A stretch of DNA of 64,000 nucleotides, from NCBI GenBank assembly GCA_038373885.1, contig JAWZYV010013271.1, positions 1-64,000 on the forward strand, in the 5' to 3' direction. The stretch is from Cheiracanthium punctorium. Taxonomy: Eukaryota; Arthropoda; Arachnida; Araneae; Cheiracanthiidae. Shown piece by piece: positions 34,701-46,700 of the stretch. The first letter of the stretch is position 1. The number at the start of each line of letters is the position of its first letter. The notes beneath the pieces were generated by a model. It did not search any database. It was not told the origin of the DNA and saw only the letters and a list, made by a program, of their open reading frames with translations. The position numbers were made by a program, and so were the translations under genes.

Positions 34701-37700
34701 ACCTCGATTAAGCGACCCCCTCCTCCCCTCCCCTCCAAGGATCAATTTTTTAAGGTACCGATTTCTTACCCTATCTACTTAATGTTAAGAGATCTTCTAG
34801 GAGAGACCACACAACCATGTATGAGCAACCAGATCCACTTCCCTGCCTGATAATTTTCTAGCATTTTCCCAGAAGTAAAGTAAACAGAAAGTATATAAAC
34901 CAATCACTCTACTGTAAGTCAAAGGCAGGTGCAGTGCTTTTACTTCTCGATCAGCGCATTAATGTGATTGAGTTACTCGTAAAAGGAAATTCGTAAGAAG
35001 TTGCTGGTTACTTTTGACTGCGGGAAAAACCAAAATGCAAATAAACTTTATTTCAGAATGCATGAAGAATATCTGGATACATGCTATTTTGCCCAATGTA
35101 AAAAATAAAATTGAGAGAGAAGTACATTTGTGAGAGGAAAAAGGACAAAACAATTTGAATTTTCAAAAAATTTTATCAAAATTTAAATTTTAAAAATATA
35201 TTTGCATAACTATGTATTAATATGTAATTTCTTAAATAACAAAACAAACAATATTTTTTAGCTTTCTTTTTTCTTGGCTGTTAAATGTTTATACTTCTTT
35301 AAAAGACCACCTCTCTTAATGACCAGTTTTTTGCAGAATGGAGGGTGGTCACTCATCAGAAGTTTCACTGTATTGCAGTTCTAATTAATAACTATAAATT
35401 TAATTAAATACAATTAGGATAAAATAAAATTGTACTTTTTTATTAATGTACTGATCAGATATTGCGTTTGTCTTTGTTTAAAAAATGTTCTCTCTCTTTC
35501 TTCAAGTTTAGCTAGTACCTCGAGAAAAAGTACAATACATCTATGGGATGGCTTTACAGGTGAACTTAGGTGTACCTACAGAACCTTTAATCAAATGGTT
35601 TGTATACATTTGTTTGAATTTATTTTACCAACTGCTGCTTGTTGAAAGTCATTCTTGTTTTAGAGAATTTTTAGTATGTATACTGCAATACTAAATAAGT
35701 TCTTACTGTTTTCCAACAGATGGTGTTACCTGATAGAAGTACTATTAGTAAACTTAAAATTCAATGTATGACATTTTGCCAACGTGTAAGTTAAAGGAAA
35801 AGTAGTGACTTGGCAACTTTGCATGACAGTGCTTGATCATGTAATGCATAACATGTAAAAACCTATTCGGAAACACTAATGCATTTGCCATGCTGATCTT
35901 GTGATCACTTGTTCCAAATGATGGGTCATGGCCTGATTAAATGGATCAACTCTTAGATGGGCTCGAAAGATGTGTGTGTTTTCAATATTGAATTCAAATG
36001 CTGCAAAGCAGAAAGCAATAGGCAATACTTTTAATGACATATTTGTTACTGATTTTTCAAAATGAATTAGTGAGAACTTATTCTACATCCAATAATACTA
36101 ACTACACTGGTGTAAGAAATTTGCAGACTTGGTCGATTATCTCTAGAACTACTGGACCGATTTTAATGAAATTTGATACAATACAAAACAAATAACCATT
36201 CAATAATTGTAATACACACGCATGATCGTGCGTAACACACATAGGAGTCAGAAAGTATGAAACAGTGGTTGCAGTATTAAATTTTTTTTTTTTTTAAGTG
36301 GGCTAATAGGGGTATGGTCCCCTCTTATAAGTATACAGGTCTCGCAGCATGATTTCATACTTGAAATAAGGCAGTTTCTCATTTCCTGTGGCAATGGGTC
36401 CCACTCGTTCAGCAACGCTGTTTTCATTCCCTGGATGGTTCTCGAAAGGGGATTGCGAATTGCAGTTGCCCTCCCCAGAGCATCCCAGACATGCTCTATA
36501 GGGTTAAGGTCTGGACTGGAGATCTGGTTGGCCGATCCATCCGACAAATATCCTCACTCTCTAGAAATTCGTCATCCAGAAGAGCTCTATGTGGCCTCAC
36601 ATTATTGTCCATTAAAATGAACTCGGGTCCAAAACTACACTCCTGAAAAGGTAAACATAGGGCTCCAAGAACTCATCCCTATACCTCACACCAGTCACAG
36701 TGCCTCTTTCAAAGACATGAAGAGGTGTGTGGCCATCCAACATGATGCCTGCCCAGACGATTAAACTTTCTCTGCCATAATGGTCGATTTTGCAGACATT
36801 GTAGGGTAGGTAGCGGGTCCCTGGCTCTCTCCATATAAACGCACTTTGAGAATTGGTGTTTAAGCTGAATCGGGACTCATCAATGAAGAGAACGGTTGCC
36901 CATTGATCCATACTCCAATCTCTATACTCTCTGTACCATGCTTAACAGATTCTCCTGTTCATAGACGTGATTGGGATGCAAACAGCAGTTCTTCTTGCAA
37001 ATAATCCTCTGGAAAGAGTCAATCTTGATACATGAGTTCCTGTGGCTACATAGAAGTCATGAGAGAGCTGAGAGGCTGTAGCACTCCTGTTACGCCTCGA
37101 TATAATGGACAAATGGCAATCTTCTCTGGACATCATGGCTCTTGGAAGACCTTGCCCAGCCTTTCTCTCAATAGATCCGGTATCCTGGAACTGTTTCCAT
37201 AAGTTACACATGACACTGGATGTTAAATTGAACTCTCTAACAATCTGGATTTCAGATTGGCCTGCTTCTAGCCTCCTCACAGTTCACCACCTCATTCCAT
37301 CATATAAACATTGGTAGTTACTCATTTTTACTGTTACAATTTGAAATGAACCATTTGCCGCAAAATAACAGCAAGAAATTCACCGAGGTATGCTAGCGAA
37401 TGAAATGCATCTTAACTTATGTGTGCTTCTAAAGTCTGTTTCTCTATTGGTTCTGCCTACACATACAAGATTTTCATTTTTGTCTAGAAGCAGTGGTTTT
37501 ACATTCAGTTCAGTTCTTTTCATGAAATTCGACAAAATATGCACATTCTCTTAATTCATTTCACCAGTGTGATAAAAATTAAACTGCATACAACTAGTTT
37601 CTTTTGTTGACTTTGCTTATAATTATATGTATTATTTTGATAAAGAAACAGTTCTGTATCGTCAAAATCAAAGGTAATTTTATTCATTGTTTAAATTGAA

Positions 37701-40700
37701 TTTACACTAATTTATGCTTATAGTCAATTGCTTTTGGAGGAAATATTCTTTTATGTGGGTATGAAATTGAGAACTGTTAACTAAGTCATTTATCTGTATG
37801 AGATCGATTTCAAAACTATTTATTTGTCAAAATTACCATTAAATCTGTTTCATGATCTGCATCTTGAGAGCCTGAAATATTTTCTTTCAACTGTTTGTAT
37901 ATAATCATTACAGAATTACATTAAGTCTAAAGGATAATAAAGTGAAGTAAATGTATAAATTAGTTATGCAGTGCAAAAATTTATGCCCCTTGTATTTTGT
38001 TAGATTTAAGCTACATTTTTTTTTCATAACTTTCACTATAATATGATATTCTGATCAATAATAAAAAAAAAAGCAATCATAATCTGAATTTATACTTCAT
38101 TTGATTATTTTCTTAAATTATCTTAATCTATTAGAAGTTTTTTTTCCTACTAAAAAATTTAAAGTTTTCAATTTTTTCATTTTATCAAGCTGTTCTTCAG
38201 ATCAGTAAGAAAAATATTTGTAATGATTAAAAAAAAAAAAGCTAAAAAGCTTCTAGATAACGTGTAACACATTGTCATTTTTAAATCAATACAAATGTAA
38301 TTTTGCGATCAAAATAGAAGCTTTCTATAAAGTTCAGTTTCTGAATAATTGGTCAATTAATGTGTTTTGAAGTTCAGATTTTTAAAACATTTTTATTTAT
38401 TTATTTTTAATTTGCAGGATGAAATTGTGACTCCTCATAGTCTTAGTTTTGATTCTGATGGTGAAAAACTATTCTGTGGCTTCGAAAAATTTGTCAGAGT
38501 TTTCAATGTTAATGCACCTGGTAGAAACTTTGAGGAAAGACCTGTGTTTGGTAATAAAAACTTTGTAAATATATTATTTCGGCTTTTGTACATTAATTTT
38601 ATGTTATTCTTTAAAATTTTAATTTAACTATCTGCCCATGACGGGACAGGGAACAGCCTAATCAAAATGACTGTAAAAATTGAATTATTATGTAGTGTGC
38701 TTAAGCATGTGTTTTTAGTGATGTTTAGAGATTCTGGTGCATCTACTTTTGTCAAATATCTAGAAATTTCAAAGCTATATTAAATAAATAAAAGTTTTTT
38801 TTTTTTTTTATAATTAGTTTTATACCGTTAAAATAATTTTTAGGTATGAATAATTTATGTGATGTGCATTCTCACTAATGTTTTATACTTTTCACATTTA
38901 TTTTGGCAAATTTTGATTTTAACCCATTTATGCCTAGCGTCCCTTTTTTGGGACGGCATTTTCGCTATCACTCGAAAACGTTATTTATTTTTCCGAGCCT
39001 TTATTCGCGAGTATTGAACCTCAATTCCACAAAATATTTTAATATGACAAGTAGGATGTTGACATTTCAATTTTTATACATAACGATTTTAAATGAAATC
39101 ATCCCTTGTTCAAAAAGTTGACATCAGAAATTTATCAATTACTTCTGGTGTTAGCAAAAATAAGAAAATCGAAAAAATATCCAGGCACGAATGGGTTAAC
39201 ACTAAGGAAATAGGAGCAGCCATTTTGACCACAAAGAAATTTCAAGTATTTGTAATTTTCTTTTTTATTCTTAAATTCCTTATTTTTTCATTGATAACTT
39301 TTAATAATACACAAATAATGCTGCTGCTAAGGGCTATACCTTGAAAAGCTGGCTGCAGTCTTTTTAACAATTGATCAAGTATTGCAGTAGATTATCGAGC
39401 AAAAAATATGATGAGAATTCATTTACTAAAAATATATTGATCATCCTGTTTTATCAAACACATTTTGAGTGTGGGTTTGAACCAGTTAAAGAGGGAGCTC
39501 TTAGCCTTTCTAAGTATGCAGAAAATATCATCTTTTTGTTGTTACTGCGAACACGTGGTCTATAAAGTGTTTGAGTATATGGAAAGGAGTCTATGAACAG
39601 AGCTCGCTCTATGCCAATCTTTTGTCCTGGGGAACCAAAAGGAATTGCAGGAAAAATATTGATATGTTACATACCCATTTACTCAAAATTTATATGTTGA
39701 TTTTTTTGTTGTTAAAAATTAGAGTTCTGGTGTTGTCCAGAGTATCATTTTGGTATGAACTTTTATTATTAGCAAAAAGGGGATGGAATTTTACATTTTT
39801 ATCAAGGGCTGAAAAATTGCAAGATCTAATCCCATGTATAAAACTTGTCTAGAAGTACATTATTAAACTGCTTTATCAAACAATTGTTGGAAATAGGTAC
39901 GAGCTTTGGTCAAGGCTGTTAGTCTGTAGATATACAGAAAAAACCTGCCTTTCTAGTGCTAAATATGATTCCAAGTAATAGAATACTGTTCATTTAGTTT
40001 TATATGCATGCAAATTGCATTTGAGAAAAGAAACAAATTTGCTGATTGTATCTGTAGTGATACAATCAGGGATCAATGCTTGTGATGTAGTGATCAGTGC
40101 ATTACACTCGTGGTTTCCAGCCCGTACTACTTATACTCTTGAGTGTACATGGAGGACATCTCGGGGTTTGTGAAAGTCTGATAGCTAAAATCACAAAAGT
40201 GGCTCACCTGAAAATCCATAAAGAATGTTGTAGTTCATAGTGGTCACAAATGTTTTAGTAAAAAAAAGGGGGTTAAGAAAAAGGTTTTTTTTTGGAAGGG
40301 GGGGGGGCGTAAATAATTTTTAAACCCTATATATATGTAACAGTTACAATACTCATAATTTATGGGAATTATAAAAACCTTAAATTTTTTTTCAAATTTT
40401 GGCAATAGCTGAGCAGGGGCTTTATTAATTATTTCTATAAAATGCTAATTACACACAAAAATTCATCCTGATTTGAATGCAGTCTTGTTGACTACTTTAA
40501 GAAGATTATTTAAAAACCATGTCTTCACTGTGTACATGGGCAGTTCGATTAGTCTCTGCAAAGTTTAAACGATGGCTTCACTATACCATCTCATGGCTAT
40601 ATCCATTTTCTAGCAATCTTTGAAGATTTGTTGACTAAGTTTCTTTTGGATGTAAATTGGATAAAAATTTCCCAAATGAAAACGTTCCCTCCTTTCCAAC

Positions 40701-43700
40701 CCCACCCCTCACAGTGGAGACACAGAAGAATTTCCATCTGTGCATTTTTGCAACATAGAAAGTCAAGTGGTTATGGTAGAAGGGCAAGTGATTATGTCCA
40801 TGGGCATTTGCCTTTCTGAGCTGCAAAGATGCAGGAATGAAATTTTTCTTCTGTGTCTTCGCTGTGCGGAGTGGGGCTGGAGGAGAGAGAACATGCTCAT
40901 TTAGGAAACTTCTATCTAAAAAATTTTTACATAAAAAAGAAACTCCATCAGCAATTCTCCAAAATTGCTAGAAAACAAATTTAACCATGAGACAATGTAG
41001 GGAAGCCATCGTTTAGACTTTGCACGGATTTATTGAACTGCCCCTGTATGTTGAGTCGTCTTTATGAGAAAAGGGGTTTATAAAAAGAAACATCTATCTA
41101 AAGGGTATATGAAAGAAAAAAGTTTTGGATTTGCTGCATTTTGGAATGAAAACATGTGCATAAGAAATAGAGGCTTTTTCAATTTGTAAACTTGGTGTAT
41201 GTGCCCTGATAAATGTTTTTTGTTATACATCTTATAAAAAGCATTTTCTCTCTCTTTTTAAAGGCTTAAATAGTTTTAAAGTTTCATTCATGTTGAATGT
41301 AGTTATGTAAGATAAATGTTACCTTTATTAACTTACATTAATAGATATTAATTAGCATAATGGTGTAACTTTAACTTAATGGTCTAGTTATTGTATGAAT
41401 GAATATACCGGGTGATAGATGTTAAAGTGATTACCTTTTAAACCGTAAGTGATCAAGATATACTTTCAATTCGAAAGATTAATCAAATAAAACGTAGATT
41501 TTTAATAGGGCATTTTTTTTACTAGGGGGCTGTATACATAGTATGAAATAAAATTTTTATGCAGTCCTTCCTTTCCTATCATATTTGAAAAAAATGTTTT
41601 TTGTGTTTAAGAAAGTAAATAAAAAAATTCATTTTTCTAAGTGGAATGGTTATCGAGATAACGCAAGTTGAAAATTTTAGTGTTTGTTGCCAGAAGGAAT
41701 GTATCAAATGTGAGAAAAATAAATTTACTTTTAAACTAACATAAATTGATGTTACTGGTCATTTGACTCCTGGAAATCCTGTTTCAGCTAGAATTTTCCT
41801 ATAATGCATGTTTGGCAGTTTCTAGTGAAAATTATTCTGCACCATTAGTTTGTCATTCTCTATTGCACTTTGAAATTCCTTCTTTAGAACTTCATTTGCC
41901 TTTCTGAGCTGCAAAGATGCATTTAAGGACATAATTAGTGGATGACCTAAAAGACTGAAGTATTGATAATTTCATAATGCAGATTTTTATCAGCTCAGGT
42001 AAAATTGTACCTGTTAATTTCACATGTTTGAATATGTTTAATTGCTAAAAAAGGGATCTTCATTTAATTTTTATCAACTCATAGTTGATCCCCTACAGTA
42101 AAGACTTTATCAGAAAATGGACACCAACACAGCAAGTAAAGTGGAGTAAGTCATCCTTTTAAACATTAAATATCTCGTTAACTATTTCATTTAGAGACAT
42201 GGAATTTAATTAATTAATATTCTTAGAGCGACATTTTTATAAGGGATAGGAAATGAGGGACATTTAAAAATTAAATTTTGTATTTTAGTATGTATACAGC
42301 CTCTAGTAAAAGTATTGCCATATCTGAAGGCTATTCTTCATTTGACAAACTTTTTTAATTGAAAATATGTATTAATCACTTACGATTTAAAAGGTAATTA
42401 CTTTAACATCTGTTTTGAATCACCCGGTATATGAAGACGGAGCTTTTAAAAGTTATCAAGTTTGAAAAACCTATTACTTGGGCATTTACCAAAGCAGTGT
42501 TGATAACTCTTATAAGAATGGAACCCTACTTTTCTGTGTTCCACTGTAAAATTTAATTTCAGTCAATGAGCCAAAATATTTTATAGTGAAACATTTTAAT
42601 GAAGATGTTTAGTCAGAAAAATTGTTGATCTCTCTCTAATAGAAATTTAAGTTAAAGAGTTTATCACAAAGTATAAGTTGATGAAATCAGCTTTCCTTCA
42701 AAGTAATAATTAGATGGAATTAGTTTTATTCCAAACTTAAAACTTTATGCCAACTAGTAATGTCATTTTTGTGAGATAGATACATAATTGTTAAAGGTTA
42801 CCAAGTCCAAAGTGTTAGTATCACATTCTATTTGTTGGCACATTAGCTGGAAAAAATACAGTTTTTAGTATTTGTAAAAAATGTTTTTAGTTCTGTGTAA
42901 ATGAGTGTTTTTTAATGTATTGTGCATATTTAAAGAATTTTTAGTGTATAGGGGAGAGTTGTCTAAAACGGGGATGGCGGCTGAAATGGGGACATTCAGT
43001 TTCGCACTGATTTGTGTAGCCATCTATCGATGCAATACATGTATATCATTCCTTATCGTCTATGCGCCATATTGAATCGAGTTGTTGACATGTTTGACAG
43101 TTTGTTCTTTTGTAGAAAGTTTTCAATTTTTTTTTCACTTTTTTGGTCCGATTTACATCTCTTACTGTATTGGACCTTATCAAGTTAACTTGGAATGTTC
43201 AATTTTGGTAAGTACAACATTGATTCTTCTAGATTTAAGTTACATTTTGATATATTTCTCGATAAGTTATCTAAAATCCGTTCAAAGAGATGCCATTTTT
43301 TTAAAAATATGTCACTGGCGGCTCAAATGGGGACATCGATGGTAGCTCAAAACAGGGTCGTCCCTGTTTTGGACGCCATGGAATATTATTGAAATATTTC
43401 AGTTATGCTTCATTTCTATGACAAATATGTGATATATAATTTATTTAAGTATTTAGTTGAGTACAAGTGATTTTTATGTGGCACATATAGGTATTTAAGA
43501 AAAATTATCTTACAAATTAAATTTTAAAAATAGAATATAAAAATACAGAATATAAAATGTGAAACGAATATTTAAAAAATAATTTTAACTAAAATTTTTT
43601 TATTGTTATATATAAAGATATTTTATATTCAGGTATTTTATTTTACACATTATCTTTTATTCAGATTTGTGATAATGGGGCGCTGTCAAAGAAAAACTGA

Positions 43701-46700
43701 TCAACAAAGCTGGTCTCAGGAGAGCATGGCTCGAGCAATCCAAAAAGTGTTGAAAGGGAATGTGGGCTACAGGAGAGCATCTAAAGCCTATAGTGTTCCT
43801 CAAACAACTCTGGAGAGGAAGGTGAAAGAAGCTCCCCAGAAGAAGCTGTGTTCTGAAGCAGCTGCTGAAAAAAGGCTAGGAAGATACAAAACAGTTTTTT
43901 CGGAAACCCAAGAGAAGGAATTAATGCAACATCTGATACATTTAGAAGAGAGGTTATTTGGCATTACGCTCTCAGATTTAAGAGTGCTAGCATTTGAGTT
44001 AGCTGAAAAAAACAATATTCCCCATGTCTTTAACAAGGAAAAGAGAATGGCGGTAAAAGATTGGCTTTATGGATTTCTAAAATGGCACCCAAAACTAGCC
44101 CTACGTAATCCTGAAAAAAACCTTAATTGCGTGTGCCAAAGGATTCAATCGCGTAGCAATCAACGCTTTCTTTGATTTATTAGAGTCCTTATATACGAAA
44201 TATAAATTATCCTGCTAAAGATAAAAAAGCCAAGAAAAAGAAAACAGAATAACCAGTGACATCATCTGATGAGAGCAGGAGAGTAATGATGAGTGTATCT
44301 TTTGTAATGACCTGTATGCAAATTCAAAATACGAAGAGGGGTCGATTCAATGTAACAGATGTCGAGGCTGGGCACATGAAGCCTGTTCAAGTGCAGAAGA
44401 AGGCGATGTAATTTTCATATGTGACTTTTGTAATTGGCTGTAGGAAGCTAATGAATGCATGAAACAATGGTGAACACTTGTCTTGTATTCCTATTTTGTC
44501 ATTTTAACATTCCTTTCTTTCAATAAATAAGTGTTCTTGAATTTTCGAATAAAACCTTGAATATTCATTGTTTTATATAAATACCCTATTTTACCCAACC
44601 AGTTGTCCAAAATGGGGACTTAGCTCATTTTCCAGAAAAATATTTTTCTAACTCATCCTAATCATTTTTTTGAACTAAAAGCCTTGTGTTCTGGTAGCCT
44701 AGGACCTGTTCTAAATAGGAAATAGTTTGAATTTATTTTTCTTTAAAATATTTCTTTTTGGCAGGCCAAAATATGTTAGCGTCCCTATTTTGGACAACTC
44801 TCCCCTATTTGCATCTGTATTATTTTATTGAAAATAAGCGTTTACATGAAACATTTACAAAAAATTTCTGGATAGTTAGTTTAAAAAGGTCAAGAATCTG
44901 GTCCCTTTTTTGATATTTTGTAACTGCAACATTTGTAAGTATTTTTACAAGTATAGTTTATTAATGTAGATTAAAGCTATGTATCTTAACGGAAAAAACA
45001 CTCACAATACTGGTGTTAAACAATAAAGTAAATAAAAAACCTTGTAACCTTGTAAAAAACACACATAAGATGTTACAGGTAAGTAGATACGTACGTTTCG
45101 ACCAAAAATTGTTTTGGTCTTCCTCAGTCAAAGCCCTTTGTCACAAGGAACAGAGGGAACTGAAAAGAGATTTTTTCAGTTCCCTCTGTTCAGTCCCTCC
45201 CTGAAATTGTGTGTTCTTGTTCCTGTGATATTTATATCTAGTGTAACCCTACTCTGCTTTGTTTATCACAAACACACTTTGATTTCTTAACTGATTGGAT
45301 TCAACTTTATTTTTTAGCTAAGAAAAATGGTGGACAGCCAGGGATCATTTCATGCTTTGCTTTTACTCCTACAAATAAAAGCATTTCTGCTGCAGGATCT
45401 TATATGAATTCAAGTAAATCTACTATTCCAACTACATTTGAGGAGTTTTACGTTCAAAATTCAATCTAATTAAATTTAAATTTAATTAAATTTAAATATT
45501 TTATTAAATAAAATTTAAATTTTTAAAATAATCCGCATCTAATTCTTAAAATCACTGTTGTGATTAAATAAATATATATATATTGTATAGATCATTACAC
45601 TCTAAAAGGCTAAAATTTAAGATTTCAAAAGTGTTTTACTTTACTTTTATTATGCATAGATTTTAAAGATTGAAAGTTTCATTTAATAGAAAGATAGACA
45701 ATATACTTTTTTCTAATTTTTCAAAAATGTAAATGTTAAAATATTTTTTGAAATAATTGATTCAACATTTTTTCTTCTTTTTCCTTTGACAATACTGGTC
45801 TATTTTTTAGCTTTCCAATTTTTGAAAAATGTGTGTGTGTTATGAACTTGTATATAAAATTTTCTTTTAATTATTTAATTTTTTCAGAAAAGTATATTGA
45901 AAACTGGGTGTATCTTTTTTCTCTTTTTATGTTTTTAAACTAATATACATATATGCTTCCATGCATTGTGTTTGATTATAATGGTCTTTAGGATAACCTT
46001 GAAAAAAATGCTAGCTTGCATAAGCTTGAAAAATATTTTTGTTATTAAAGGTTTCCATTTAAACCAAATTCTACTGTGTTAACAGCTGAAATAAAAAACA
46101 TAAAATAAATTGTGCTAAATTTTTTTCATTTTTTAAACAAAGATTAATTATATATCAACATATTGAATATTGAAACTTGGTTCTTGCATAATCTTTTATC
46201 ACTCTTATGCTAGTTTTAAAAGTTAGGAAGTAATTGTTATCATCATGTTTGTGTTTCAAGTTAATTGTATTTCTTTTGAAAAAAAAAAATCAAAATCTTT
46301 AAATTACCTTTAGTCTTGTCTTTTATTCAACAGTTGTAATATACAGGAGTCATTTACCTTGTAAAAATTTGTAATGGAGATATTGTTTAAAAGTATAGCG
46401 TAGAGTAGAAAGCTTTCTAAAATTTAATTTCAATTAAAAGTAATGAAAATTGACTAGATAAATTATGCAAAAAAGTATGTAATATATAAAGGTTAAAAGC
46501 TTTTAGATTTTTTATTTATCTATTTTTTTGTTTTGAAATTTATAAGTACGTAGATTTATTTTATTGATCTTAAAAATTTTTTAAAATTCTGCAGCTGTTT
46601 GATTTTTTTTCTGTTGGTTATAATTTAACCATATCTATAAATTTGATTTGTTACCTAATTTTTCTGCTCTTTACAGTTGGTATTTATTCAGAACCATCTG

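Larger units (their letters stand above)
45003..45190 (-). mobile_element. Penelope-like element 3' fragment with hammerhead motif, intron 5
   Basis: On the minus strand: TTTTCAGTTCCCTCTGTTCC, ACAAAGGGCTTTGA, hammerhead core, GTAACATCTTATGTGTG, TTTTTTACAAGG, TTTAACACCAGTATTGTGAG. This parallels 13500-13640 and 3580-3672. The endonuclease part is absent. It ends within 150 bp of WRAP53 exon 6. Confidence 0.68.

Noticed and set aside
35510..35511. Alternative splice acceptor for WRAP53 exon 4
   Set aside because: Using it joins TG to CTAG and creates an in-frame TAG directly after the junction; the AG at 35505-35506 keeps the family-conserved reading.
36435..37317. Plus-strand open frames of 60-70 codons
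   Set aside because: They are shadows of the minus-strand Tc1 transposase pseudogene.
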